DNA from: Pelagibius sp965227505
GTDB lineage: Bacteria > Pseudomonadota > Alphaproteobacteria > Kiloniellales > Kiloniellaceae
Direction: 5' to 3'
Assembly: GCF_965227505.1 (NCBI RefSeq)
Contig: NZ_OZ245757.1
Location: forward strand, 3,100,001-3,164,000
Length of the DNA: 64,000 bases
Translations under genes and position numbers: made by a program
In this document: piece after piece, positions 40,142 through 48,311 of the stretch
Layout of the letters: every line of letters begins with the position of its first letter
Position numbering within the stretch: position 1 is the first letter of the stretch
Notes under the pieces: model-generated
Database searches by the model: none
Told to the model about the DNA's origin: nothing
The model's input: the letters and a program-made list of their open reading frames with translations, nothing else

Positions 40142-41029
40142 ATGAGCATTCTGTTCACGCGCAGACACACGCTGTGCTCGCTTGCGGCGGCCTTGGGTAT
40201 CGCTGTGGCGGCCGGGTTCAATACCGCGCCTGCCGAGGCCAAGGTCGTTTTGACGTTCGGAACCTACGCGCCGGACAAGCCTTCGGCGATGGTCGCCCAG
40301 TTGCGGCCGACCCTTGACGTCATCGCCGAGGAAACCTCCAAGGTTCTCGGCGAGGAGGTCGAGATCAAGCTGCAGCTGGTGAAGGGCTACGAGGCCGGTG
40401 TCGACCTGATCGTCAATGGCGATGTCGACTTCACCCGGTTGGGCCCGGCCTCCTATGTCTTTGCCAAGGAGTCGCAACCCGGCCTTTCGGTTCTGGCCAT
40501 GGAGAACAAGAACGGGGCCAAGTCGTTCAACGGGATCATCGCCGTGCATCGCGACAGCGCGCTGGGCGATGTTTCGGAACTGCGCGGCCACAGCTTCGCC
40601 TTCGGTTCGAAGCGTTCGACCCTGGGGCGCTACTTCTCCCAGCTCACCCTCATGCGCGCCGGCCTCTATGCGCGCGACCTCGCCCGCTACGACTATCTCG
40701 GCCGCCACGACAAGGTCGGCCGCGCGGTCGGCTCGGGCCTTTTCGACGCGGGTGCGCTGGAGGAGACGACCTTCAAGAAACTCGTCGACAAGGGCGTGCC
40801 GATCCGCGCCCTCTACAAGTTCCGGAACTCGACCCGGCCCTGGGTCGCCCGCGCCGGGCTGGATCCGCGGATCGAAGGGGCCCTTCGCAAGGCGCTCTTG
40901 AACGTGACGGATCGTGCCGCACTGAGGGCTTTGCGCTTTGACGGCTTCTTCGAAGGCGACGACAGCGACTACGAGCCGACCCGCGAGGCGATTCGTCAGA
41001 ACCCGCAGTTTTTCGCCCAGCTTCAGTGA
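40142..41029 (+). CDS. PhnD-like periplasmic phosphate/phosphonate-binding protein
   Basis: The 295-aa precursor starts MSILFTRRHTLCSLAAALGI with a signal peptide ending near APAEAKVVLTF. The mature part follows the PhnD/PtxB-type periplasmic binding fold: FGTYAPDKPSAMVAQLRPTL, KGYEAGVDLIVNGDVDFTRLGPASYV, and SFAFGSKRSTLGRYFSQ. The last resembles the helix dipole loop that holds the phosphonate oxygens. No permease or ATPase gene is nearby. A sensor kinase follows 32 bp downstream, so it may serve as a sensory co-receptor rather than a transport component. That role is inference. Confidence 0.82.
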   Translation: MSILFTRRHTLCSLAAALGIAVAAGFNTAPAEAKVVLTFGTYAPDKPSAMVAQLRPTLDVIAEETSKVLGEEVEIKLQLVKGYEAGVDLIVNGDVDFTRLGPASYVFAKESQPGLSVLAMENKNGAKSFNGIIAVHRDSALGDVSELRGHSFAFGSKRSTLGRYFSQLTLMRAGLYARDLARYDYLGRHDKVGRAVGSGLFDAGALEETTFKKLVDKGVPIRALYKFRNSTRPWVARAGLDPRIEGALRKALLNVTDRAALRALRFDGFFEGDDSDYEPTREAIRQNPQFFAQLQ

Positions 41030-41061
41030 ACGCAGGCGTCGATGACGCCCATAGGCAGTAG

Positions 41062-42597
41062 ATGGATCAGCATGACTCCATGCCCCGGATCATTGGGCCC
41101 GAAGTCGGCCCGGAGCGCCGGGGCAGGCTGCGGCTAGGGACGCAGCTGCTGCTCGGCCTGGTGGCGTTGGCCTTGCTGCTCGCCACCCTGGCCGGCTACC
41201 AGATCCGTCACGCCGAAGAAGCCTATCTCCTGGAACGCTCCGCCGAAGAGGCGGAGCGTAAGTTCGACCTGATCCGCCTGTCCTCCCTGGAAGACATCAT
41301 CAGCGAGGATCTGCCGCGCCTCGAGACGACCATGAGCCAGATGGTCGTCCGCGACCCCGACCTTGCCTCGGCCAAGATCGTCAACGAGGACGGCGCCGTG
41401 CTCTATGCCTGGCAGCGCCAGCTCAAGACGTCGAAATCGGTTGTCGAGATCACCAAGTCGGTCACCTTCGCGGGTGAAAACTTCGGCCGCATGACGTTCA
41501 CCTGGGACAACTCCCGCATCGAAGAGGAGACCGCCAAGCATGCCTGGTCGATCGCCATGTCGCTGGGCTTCGTCTGCTTCATTCTCTCGCTGCTGATCTT
41601 CCTTCTCGTCAATGCTTTCGCGATCCGCCCGGTCAACATGCTCTCGGCCCGGCTGCGCAGCTTCAGCCGCGGCGTCTTCCGGTCCCAGGAAGAGCTGGCG
41701 TCGTTCACATCGATGGAACTGCAGCAGCTGGACGAGGCGGTGAACGCCGTCGGCGTTCTGCTGACCCAGAAAGCGCAGCGCGAGGCGGAGCTGGAAGAAG
41801 CGCGGGACGAGGCCGAGTCCGCCAACCGCGCCATGACATCGTTCCTCGCCAACATGAGCCACGAACTGCGCACCCCGCTGAACGCGATCAACGGCTTTTC
41901 CGAGATGATGGAAATGGAGCTCTACGGTCCGGTCGGCGATCCGCGCTACGCGGACTACGTGAAACAGGTGCGCAGTTCCGGTCTGCACCTGCTGGCCCTG
42001 ATCAACGACATTCTCGACATCTCCAAGATCGAGGCGGGCCGCGTCGATCTCAGCATCGACGATGTCGACTTCCGCGCCGAGGTCGAGGCTTGTGTGGAAC
42101 TGGTCCAGGAGAAGGCGAGCCAGGGCCGGCTGCGGCTGGTCGTCGATCTTGCCACCGAGATGCCGGTGCTGCGCGCCGACGGTCGCCGCCTGCGCCAGGT
42201 GCTGCTCAACCTCCTGAGCAACGCGATCAAATTCACCGAGCCCGAAGGTGAGGTGGTGATCGCGGCGCAATGGATTCCGGCAACGGGCCTGAGGGTCATG
42301 GTACGGGACAGCGGGATCGGCATTCCGCCCGACAAGCTCGAGACCGTCATGCAACCCTTCGGCCAGGTCGAAAACGCCTACACGCGCGAACATGAGGGCA
42401 CCGGCCTCGGCCTGCCGATGGCGGCGGCGCTGGTGAAGCTCCACGGCGGCGAGTTTTCGATCGAAAGTGAGTATCGGGTCGGGACGACCGTAGCCTTCGT
42501 CCTGCCGGCGCGCATCGCCAAGACCGACGAGGCCCCTGCCGCGCAGCCGGGCCCCTCCTTGCCTCTCGCCGCTGTCGCCGGTTTACGCAGGCGCTAA
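41062..42597 (+). CDS. Membrane sensor histidine kinase
   Basis: The 511-aa kinase has two membrane helices (about residues 25-45 and 163-186) around a periplasmic domain of about 115 residues. A HAMP-like segment follows, then a coiled coil (KAQREAELEEARDEAESANR). The dimerisation domain has SHELRTPLNAINGFSEM with His267. The ATPase domain shows LLNLLSNAIKFTEPEG, VRDSGIGIPPDKLETVMQPF and GTGLGLPMAAALVKLHGG. No response regulator is encoded next to it. Its periplasmic domain could read the PhnD-like protein encoded just upstream. Confidence 0.92.
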   Translation: MDQHDSMPRIIGPEVGPERRGRLRLGTQLLLGLVALALLLATLAGYQIRHAEEAYLLERSAEEAERKFDLIRLSSLEDIISEDLPRLETTMSQMVVRDPDLASAKIVNEDGAVLYAWQRQLKTSKSVVEITKSVTFAGENFGRMTFTWDNSRIEEETAKHAWSIAMSLGFVCFILSLLIFLLVNAFAIRPVNMLSARLRSFSRGVFRSQEELASFTSMELQQLDEAVNAVGVLLTQKAQREAELEEARDEAESANRAMTSFLANMSHELRTPLNAINGFSEMMEMELYGPVGDPRYADYVKQVRSSGLHLLALINDILDISKIEAGRVDLSIDDVDFRAEVEACVELVQEKASQGRLRLVVDLATEMPVLRADGRRLRQVLLNLLSNAIKFTEPEGEVVIAAQWIPATGLRVMVRDSGIGIPPDKLETVMQPFGQVENAYTREHEGTGLGLPMAAALVKLHGGEFSIESEYRVGTTVAFVLPARIAKTDEAPAAQPGPSLPLAAVAGLRRR

Positions 42598-42641
42598 AGC
42601 AGAGCGCGCTGCGATGTCCGGCGCGCTTGCACCCTTCATCA

Positions 42642-42663
42642 AAAATCTGTATACACAGATTTT
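42642..42663. promoter_or_regulatory. 22-bp perfect palindrome, likely GntR operator
   Basis: AAAATCTGT-ATAC-ACAGATTTT is a perfect inverted repeat. It also contains TGTATACA, close to the GT-N-TA-N-AC type site bound by HutC-subfamily GntR regulators. It lies about 215 bp upstream of a GntR/UTRA gene and 45 bp after the kinase stop. Confidence 0.65.
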
Positions 42664-42876
42664 CCGGCGCACCATCCTCCTAGGCACCGGCCGCCTTGCC
42701 GCCGTTTCGGAGTCGCCGGCCAGCCGACGGCCGATGGGCGAAGGAGATGCATCCGCAACGCAGCGCCGCGGATGGTATGGGCCTGCGCCGCAGCGCCCTG
42801 CGGAAATCTCTGATTGCGGGTGCGCCACCCCGTCGTTTGCGCGGCGGTTTCGTTTCAGAAGAAAGAGTGTCCGAAC

Positions 42877-43650
42877 GTGCGCGAAAGTGAGCCGACCGCT
42901 GATCTGGACGCCCTGCACGGGCTTGCCCGGTCCTCCTACGGACCACGCGGTGACCGCGCAATCTGGCTGCAGATCCATGATCGGATTCTCCGGGCTTGCG
43001 AGACAGATATCCTGCCGCCCGGAGTCCGCCTACCCAGCGAGACCAGACTGGCGGAGGTGTTTCAGGTCAGCCGGGTCACGATGAGGCGCGCACTGCGCAA
43101 GCTGCAGCAGGAAGGGCAACTGCGGTCTCGCAAGGGTGCAGGTGTCTATGTGCGGCAGCGCCCGACACGCTGGCGGGTCGAAAGCGATTCCGATGCGGCG
43201 GGGCGGCGGACACCGGACGAGCGCCTTCTGGAGACCCGAACGCTCCTGCTGGAGACTGTCCGCGCCGAGCCTGAAGCGACACGGGAACTCAGCTTGCCGA
43301 AGGGCTCCAAGGTCGTCCGCCTCACCCGGATTCGGCTGGCCGGCGGCACGCCGGTCTATCTGAGCACCAAGTGCTTCCCGGCCAGCCGCTTTCCGGAATT
43401 CGCCAGCGCCTATGCAGCGCGCCAATCCGTGCAGGACGTCTACGAAGCCCATGGCGTTGCGCAGTGGCGCCGCGCGCAGACACGGGTTTACGGCGAGTTC
43501 GCGGAGCGCGACGTTGCCGAGGCGCTCGAACTCACCTTGCGCACGCCGCTCATTGCCATGGTCTCGGTGAACGGCGACGCGCAAAACCGGCCGATTGAGT
43601 TCAATCGCGGCTTTTGGCCGCTTTCGAGTGTCGAACTGGTGTTCTCCTAG
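42877..43650 (+). CDS. GntR-family regulator with UTRA domain (PhnF/HutC-like)
   Basis: The 257-aa protein has an N-terminal winged helix (IWLQIHDRILRACETDILPPG, key parts LPPGVRLPSETRLAEVFQVSRVTMRRALRKL by motif) and a C-terminal UTRA ligand domain (about residues 95-255: VVRLTRIRLAGGTPVYLSTKCFP, then IEFNRGFWPLSSVELVF). PhnF, in this subfamily, controls phosphonate or phosphate genes. The GTG at 42877 is chosen because it follows a purine-rich AGAAGAAAGAG and gives a normal N-terminus. An ATG at 42814 is possible but adds unrelated residues. The ligand is unknown. Confidence 0.9.
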   Translation: MRESEPTADLDALHGLARSSYGPRGDRAIWLQIHDRILRACETDILPPGVRLPSETRLAEVFQVSRVTMRRALRKLQQEGQLRSRKGAGVYVRQRPTRWRVESDSDAAGRRTPDERLLETRTLLLETVRAEPEATRELSLPKGSKVVRLTRIRLAGGTPVYLSTKCFPASRFPEFASAYAARQSVQDVYEAHGVAQWRRAQTRVYGEFAERDVAEALELTLRTPLIAMVSVNGDAQNRPIEFNRGFWPLSSVELVFS

Positions 43651-43667
43651 ATCCTGGCGGGCATGTC

Positions 43668-44936
43668 ATGCAGGCAAACACTCTGGCAATCGACTTTGGA
43701 ACATCCAACTCTGCGGCTGCGGTGATGCGCGAAGGCGCTGTCCACCGCATTCCGATCGAAGGGAGGGACGAGACGCTTCCGACGGCCGTGTTCTTCCCCG
43801 CCGGTCAGGCGCCGATGCGGATCGGCATGGCCGCGACCGAAGCCCTGACCTCAGGGGAAGAGGGGCGCTACCTGCGTGCGTTGAAGAGCGTGCTGGGGCT
43901 GCCCCTTGCCCATGAAGAGCGATTGATCGGCGGGCGCCGGCGCAGCGTTGTAGAGATCATCGCGGCCTTTCTTCGGGAGCTGCGGCAGCGCGCCGAGACC
44001 GCGACGGGGCAGCGGTTCCGGTATGCGCTCTCCGGGCGGCCGGTACACTTCCATTCCTCCGATCCGCGAAAGGACCGGCAAGCGGAACAGGATCTGCACG
44101 CCTGTTATCTTGCCGCCGGGTTCGACGCCGTCACCTTCCTTGCCGAACCGGAGGCGGCGGCGCTGGCAAGCCGGACGCTGCGCCGAACCGGCGACATCGG
44201 GGTGGTCGTGGATATCGGCGGCGGCACATCGGATTTCTCGGTTTTTCGGACCACGCAAAGCGGGCCGGTCATCCTGGCCAGCCATGGCATTCGCCTTGGC
44301 GGGACCGATTTCGACCAGGCCATCGCCCTGTCCCACTGCATGCCTTTGCTCGGTCTGGGCGGGGAGCTCCGTTCTGAGACGGGCCCGGGGCTCCTGCCCG
44401 TGCCCAGCGCGCCCTATGTCGACCTCGCGACTTGGGCCAAGATCCCGTTTCTCTACAACGCCGAAACCCGGCGCAGGGTGGCGCAGATGCGCCGGCTTGC
44501 CGTCGACCCGACAGGGATCGCCCGTCTTGCAAGCGTTCTGGAGTTGGAACTCGGCCATGAACTCGGCTTCGCCGTCGAGCGCGGCAAGATCGCAGCAAAC
44601 GAGGGCCAGGATTCCGCCGTCATCGAAATGGGCTTTGTCGAAGCCGGCCTCACAGCCCCCCTTGCGCGCAATGCGCTGGTTGCGGCCCTTGCGGACCGGG
44701 AGGCCGAGATCGCCGAGGCCGTCTCTGAAACCCTTGTGCTGGCCGGCGTCGACCGCCGCGCCGTAAGGCGCGTCGTTCTGGTTGGCGGCTCCAGCCTTAT
44801 GGCACTTGTCTCACGCGCCGTGCTCGCTGTATGCCCGTCGGCCGAGATGCGCCGCGCGGGTGCCTTTACCGCCGTCGTCGATGGTCTCGCCTTCGCCGCC
44901 GCCCAGATGGAACGCGAGACTGTGTTCACCGGATAG
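43668..44936 (+). CDS. Hsp70-family ATPase (YegD-like, lacking substrate domain)
   Basis: The 422-aa protein has the actin-like ATPase core of Hsp70: LAIDFGTSNSAAAVM (phosphate 1), GVVVDIGGGTSDFSVFR (phosphate 2) and VVLVGGSSLMALVSRAV (adenosine loop). The full DnaK substrate-binding domain is absent, as in E. coli YegD. The insertion around residues 100-130 (RQRAETATGQRFRYALSGRP) and the FDAVTFLAEPEAAALASR block are YegD-like. It starts 17 bp after the GntR gene, probably in one transcript. The client is unknown. Confidence 0.9.
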   Translation: MQANTLAIDFGTSNSAAAVMREGAVHRIPIEGRDETLPTAVFFPAGQAPMRIGMAATEALTSGEEGRYLRALKSVLGLPLAHEERLIGGRRRSVVEIIAAFLRELRQRAETATGQRFRYALSGRPVHFHSSDPRKDRQAEQDLHACYLAAGFDAVTFLAEPEAAALASRTLRRTGDIGVVVDIGGGTSDFSVFRTTQSGPVILASHGIRLGGTDFDQAIALSHCMPLLGLGGELRSETGPGLLPVPSAPYVDLATWAKIPFLYNAETRRRVAQMRRLAVDPTGIARLASVLELELGHELGFAVERGKIAANEGQDSAVIEMGFVEAGLTAPLARNALVAALADREAEIAEAVSETLVLAGVDRRAVRRVVLVGGSSLMALVSRAVLAVCPSAEMRRAGAFTAVVDGLAFAAAQMERETVFTG

Positions 44937-44977
44937 ATGGAATCGCCGAAGGCGATCCCATCCAAGCCGGACCCGCT

Positions 44978-46216
44978 CTAACCGTTGCACTCCTGCCGCC
45001 AGTTTCGCGGAATCACGTCGGCCACCGCCGAGGCAAAGGTCTTGAGCTGGCACATCGGCGAGTCGCACCCGGGGATGGGAATCACCTGCTCGCTCTCGTC
45101 AGTGACGAACTTCATGCGCACGGCGAAATCGCCCGGCGCGGTCTCGTGCAGTTCGAAGGCGTAGTGGGAGCCCAGAGGCGGCACGCGGCCCGTGAACAGC
45201 GGGCCTTCGGTCCGCGCCGTTTCGATGCTCAAGGCCGCGTCGACGCCCAGCATGGTGCGCTGGTGGCCGGAATAGAGGTAGAGGCGCTTGGCGTCCGGCT
45301 TGTTCTCGGCCACCTTGGCGAAGTTCTTCAGCACTTCGCCGACGAAGGAGCCGCCGGTGAGGCGCCCGACGCTGCGGCCCAGAAACTGATGATGGTAGTT
45401 CCAGTCGGCCAGCGCGCTCATCTGCTCCATGTCCGCGACCGAGATGCCTTCGGGCAGGGGCAGGTTGTGTTGAAGGTTGGCCGACAGCGGCTCGTAGACC
45501 TCGTTGACGAGGTAGAGCATTCTGCCGATCCGCTCGCCTTCGTTCACGCCCATGACGGCAGAGACGCGGCGTAGAAAGTCTTCGTACTTGCGGCCCTGGG
45601 TTTCGTAGAGTTCGGTGTTTCCGAGACGCTTCACGAAGTTGCGGTAGCGGGTGCAGTCGGCACGGCCGGTCCAGGGGCGCATGACCGCGTCGTTCTCCAG
45701 CGCCACGGCGTGGATCGGCACAGGCGTGAAGGCGAGTTCCGGGCCGGGCGCGGCCTCCATGTCGGACAGATAGACGGAGGGGTCCGGGCCCATGCCAAGG
45801 GGATAGAGTCCGAGGATCATCATCTGGGCGGACTGCAGCGCGCGGTCGGTGTTGCTGGCGCGGACATGGACCTCATCGGTGTGATAGCGCTCGCTGATGA
45901 GACCCAGATCCTCGACATAGCGCTTCCTCAGACGTTGGCCCTGCTCGTACATGCCGCGCATGCCGACGGCGGTGAGCTGGCTGAAACCCATCGGCCATTC
46001 GGTCGCGTTTTTAGGCGGCGAATACTTCGGCGAGATGACGCCGTGACGATACAGCAGTGAGACGGCGCGCAGCGTTTCCCGATCGCTTTCCAGCGATGTC
46101 GCGTCCTGGGCCGCCGAAGGCGCGAAAGGCGTTGCCGAAAACAGGAACGCCGCAGCGGCGGCAGCGCAGAGCAGGGTCCTTCTTGTAGTGCGAAGCGAAC
46201 ACTTCCGAACGGTCAT
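44978..46216 (-). CDS. Exported histidine acid phosphatase
   Basis: The 412-aa precursor has a signal peptide (TLLCAAAAAAFLFSATPF, cleavage near APSAAQDA). It belongs to branch 2 histidine phosphatases (acid phosphatase/phytase/MINPP). The active-site motif is LLYRHGVISPK (Arg57, His58), and VRASNTDRALQSA supplies the further arginine. Two deviations from RHGxRxP...HD are visible: the second Arg is replaced, and the C-terminal HD is GHQ (His318, Gln319). Activity or substrate may therefore differ. The ATG at 46216 has AGGAAAGGATC upstream. It lies 98 bp after the VTC gene on the same strand. Confidence 0.9.
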   Translation of the reverse strand: MTVRKCSLRTTRRTLLCAAAAAAFLFSATPFAPSAAQDATSLESDRETLRAVSLLYRHGVISPKYSPPKNATEWPMGFSQLTAVGMRGMYEQGQRLRKRYVEDLGLISERYHTDEVHVRASNTDRALQSAQMMILGLYPLGMGPDPSVYLSDMEAAPGPELAFTPVPIHAVALENDAVMRPWTGRADCTRYRNFVKRLGNTELYETQGRKYEDFLRRVSAVMGVNEGERIGRMLYLVNEVYEPLSANLQHNLPLPEGISVADMEQMSALADWNYHHQFLGRSVGRLTGGSFVGEVLKNFAKVAENKPDAKRLYLYSGHQRTMLGVDAALSIETARTEGPLFTGRVPPLGSHYAFELHETAPGDFAVRMKFVTDESEQVIPIPGCDSPMCQLKTFASAVADVIPRNWRQECNG

Positions 46217-46314
46217 CGCTGTGATCCTTTCCTTCCTGGTCAATGGCCTTTCGGCGTCCAATCCGAAAGCCGTCTGTTTGTTTCTTTCCGTTTTTTCTCG
46301 TCTTATCCCGGCGC

Positions 46315-47178
46315 TCACTGGAAACGGCTGGCGCGGAAACGCCGGCTGCGGAACTGATCGAAGCAGCGCTCCAGGGCAACGGCGAACTTGGAAAAGGTGC
46401 GCTGCTGCAGGCCGAGGCTGTTGAGCCGCGAGATCAGGATCTTCGGCACCTGCTCGTTGTACTTCACCTCCAGCACGGTCTCGCCGCCGGGTAGAGCCTC
46501 GATGTAGCCTGCCGGCGCGCTGTCGGCGCGGGTCGCAAGGCTGCACTGAAAGCGCGTGTCGAAGGTGACCCTGAGGCTGCCGTAAAAGTCGCTGTGAAAG
46601 GCTTCCCGGTTGTACACGGTCATCACACAGGGCTGCAGGTTATAGCGGTCGCAGAGGTAGATGAACTCGCGGGCGACGGCGTCGTTGTGTCCCTGCATCA
46701 CGCGCGCGGCCGCGCCCCCGTTCAGCAGGTCGTCGGCCTCGGCTTTCGTCAGCTGCAGGCGGCGCTTGGCGACGATCCGGTCGTAGCGGCCCTTGAACTC
46801 CAGAAAGACGGAGGAGGCCTCGGCGCCCAGGGCCGAGCGATAGAAGCGGATGCGGGGTTTGATGCGCGCCAGCTCGCCTTCGTGCTTTTCGGTGTAGTAG
46901 CGGTAGTGCGGAGAATCGAAGTAGATCGACTGATTGACATAGCCGCCCCGCTGCCCGTTGTTGGCATCGGGGGCCAGCAGTCCCGAGAGCACGGCGCGCA
47001 CCTGCCGCAGGTCGCGGGCGGGAACCAGATACTTGATCTCGTAGCGATTGGTGTAGGCCTGCGGCCACAGCGGCCCGGGCTGCGTCTCGTCGCCGGCCGG
47101 GTCCGCGGCGCGCCCGGGCCCGCCGAGCGTCAGCGGATCGAGTTCCGTGTCGCGCCGCTCGCGGCTGCGCTCAGACAT
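46315..47178 (-). CDS. VTC-domain protein (polyphosphate polymerase-like)
   Basis: The 287-aa protein is a VTC domain, the tunnel-fold catalytic domain of yeast vacuolar polyphosphate polymerase. Tunnel residues are present: NRYEIKYLVP, a basic cluster RIKPRIRFYR, SSVFLEFKGR, CVMTVYNREAF, RVTFDTRF and TVLEVKYNEQVPKIL. There is no SPX domain. Bacterial VTC-domain proteins are often paired with DUF4956 membrane proteins, as here, where the two genes overlap by 8 bp. Polymerising or handling polyphosphate is a family-based prediction. Confidence 0.9.
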   Translation of the reverse strand: MSERSRERRDTELDPLTLGGPGRAADPAGDETQPGPLWPQAYTNRYEIKYLVPARDLRQVRAVLSGLLAPDANNGQRGGYVNQSIYFDSPHYRYYTEKHEGELARIKPRIRFYRSALGAEASSVFLEFKGRYDRIVAKRRLQLTKAEADDLLNGGAAARVMQGHNDAVAREFIYLCDRYNLQPCVMTVYNREAFHSDFYGSLRVTFDTRFQCSLATRADSAPAGYIEALPGGETVLEVKYNEQVPKILISRLNSLGLQQRTFSKFAVALERCFDQFRSRRFRASRFQ

Positions 47179-47863
47179 TCACCGAGCCTTCTCCGACGAG
47201 CAGATTGATGGCCTGCGGGTTGACCTTCTCGCGGAGGCGCTCGATGAAGTCGCCGTACTCAACACGCGGTTTCAGCTCGACTTCGTAGACCACTTCCTCC
47301 AACCCCGCATCGTCGCTGACGCGGCTGATCGACACCACCGCATAGTGCCGGCAGAGTTCCCGGCAGAGCGCGGCGACAGCGTCCTTGTCCGGTGGGGCAA
47401 TGCGCAGTTTCAACACGTAGGAGCGGTGGTCGAGATCGCCGAACTTCAAGGCATGGAAAGCCAGCATCAGCGCGCCGAGGAAGACGGTAAAGACGGCGGC
47501 GTAGAGATGGAACCCGGTTCCGGCTGCCATGCCGATGGCGATGGCGGCAAAGATGAAGATCAGGTCGCGGCTGTCCTTGACCGGCGTACGGAACCGCACG
47601 ATGGACATGGCGCCCACCAGCGCGAAGGCGCGCGCAATCTCCGACCCGATGACGATCATGATCAGAGAGACGATCAGCCCGACCAGGACGATCGATTGAA
47701 CGTAGGACTTAGAGTAAGAGTAGCCGCCGTGGGTACGGATGTAGACCCATGCCAGGGCAAAGTTCAGGACGGCGCTGGTCACCAGCGCCAGCACCAAGTC
47801 CATGAGGGTGACGCTTGAAGTGATCTCCAAGGTCGTCAGCAAATCCTGAGGCAGTTCTTCCAT
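47171..47863 (-). CDS. DUF4956 membrane protein
   Basis: The 230-aa protein has four membrane helices in its N-terminal two thirds (LVLALVTSAVLNFALAWVYI, SIVLVGLIVSLIMIVIGSEIA-type segments, DLIFIFAAIAIGMAAGTG, FTVFLGALMLAFHAL). The conserved DUF4956 stretch AFALVGAMSIVRFRTPVKDSRD is clear from GAMSIVRFRTPVKD. A ferredoxin-like cytoplasmic domain follows. In many bacteria DUF4956 pairs with a VTC protein, perhaps as its membrane channel or anchor. It is the first gene of the DUF4956-VTC-acid phosphatase operon. Confidence 0.92.
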   Translation of the reverse strand: MEELPQDLLTTLEITSSVTLMDLVLALVTSAVLNFALAWVYIRTHGGYSYSKSYVQSIVLVGLIVSLIMIVIGSEIARAFALVGAMSIVRFRTPVKDSRDLIFIFAAIAIGMAAGTGFHLYAAVFTVFLGALMLAFHALKFGDLDHRSYVLKLRIAPPDKDAVAALCRELCRHYAVVSISRVSDDAGLEEVVYEVELKPRVEYGDFIERLREKVNPQAINLLVGEGSVNV

Positions 47864-48311
47864 ATAAAGCGGCTCTCTCCACGCGCTCGAAAAGGGTGGT
47901 CTCCAAAGGGACGCCCTCGAATCGCGGATCGCCGCTCGAATTGCCCCCCGTCCTGTTTCTATCTCCGGTCATGCCCGCCCCGTTGTCAAAGGACTTCCGA
48001 CTCAACCTTCGGCTTAAACTACCGTCATGACCTCAAAAACCAAGATTAATTGTGACAGAATTGTTGCATTGGATGATATTAGCTTTGCTTCTTCTTTCAT
48101 AGCGTGTAGTAGAAAGGAAATATTGCCTAATTAACCTTATTCCCAGTGGTGATGATTAGAACTTTCATATGTATGTTTAGAAGTTTCCCGGAGAGCGGCC
48201 CGGGATTTTCACTGAAGAACGCTGTGCCCCTTCCAATTACTACTACAGCAGGCCCCTCCGGACGCGGCTGAAACGCCCTTGCCCGGCGCAGTGGCCGATT
48301 TGAAAAGCGGC
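47864..48311. other. AT-rich intergenic region upstream of the DUF4956/VTC operon
   Basis: About 450 bp without a gene. 48035-48180 is markedly AT-rich. It holds a possible Pho half-site pair (48048-48069). A hairpin TCCCGG/CCGGGA near 48187-48205 may end the DUF2336 transcript (minus strand). The remainder shows nothing I can name. Confidence 0.45.
48048..48069 (-). promoter_or_regulatory. Possible two-unit Pho box for the DUF4956/VTC operon
   Basis: On the minus strand ATGCAACAATT is followed by CTGTCACAATT. The second unit matches the PhoB half-site well, the first only partly. It lies 185 bp before the DUF4956 start. Tentative. Confidence 0.3.
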
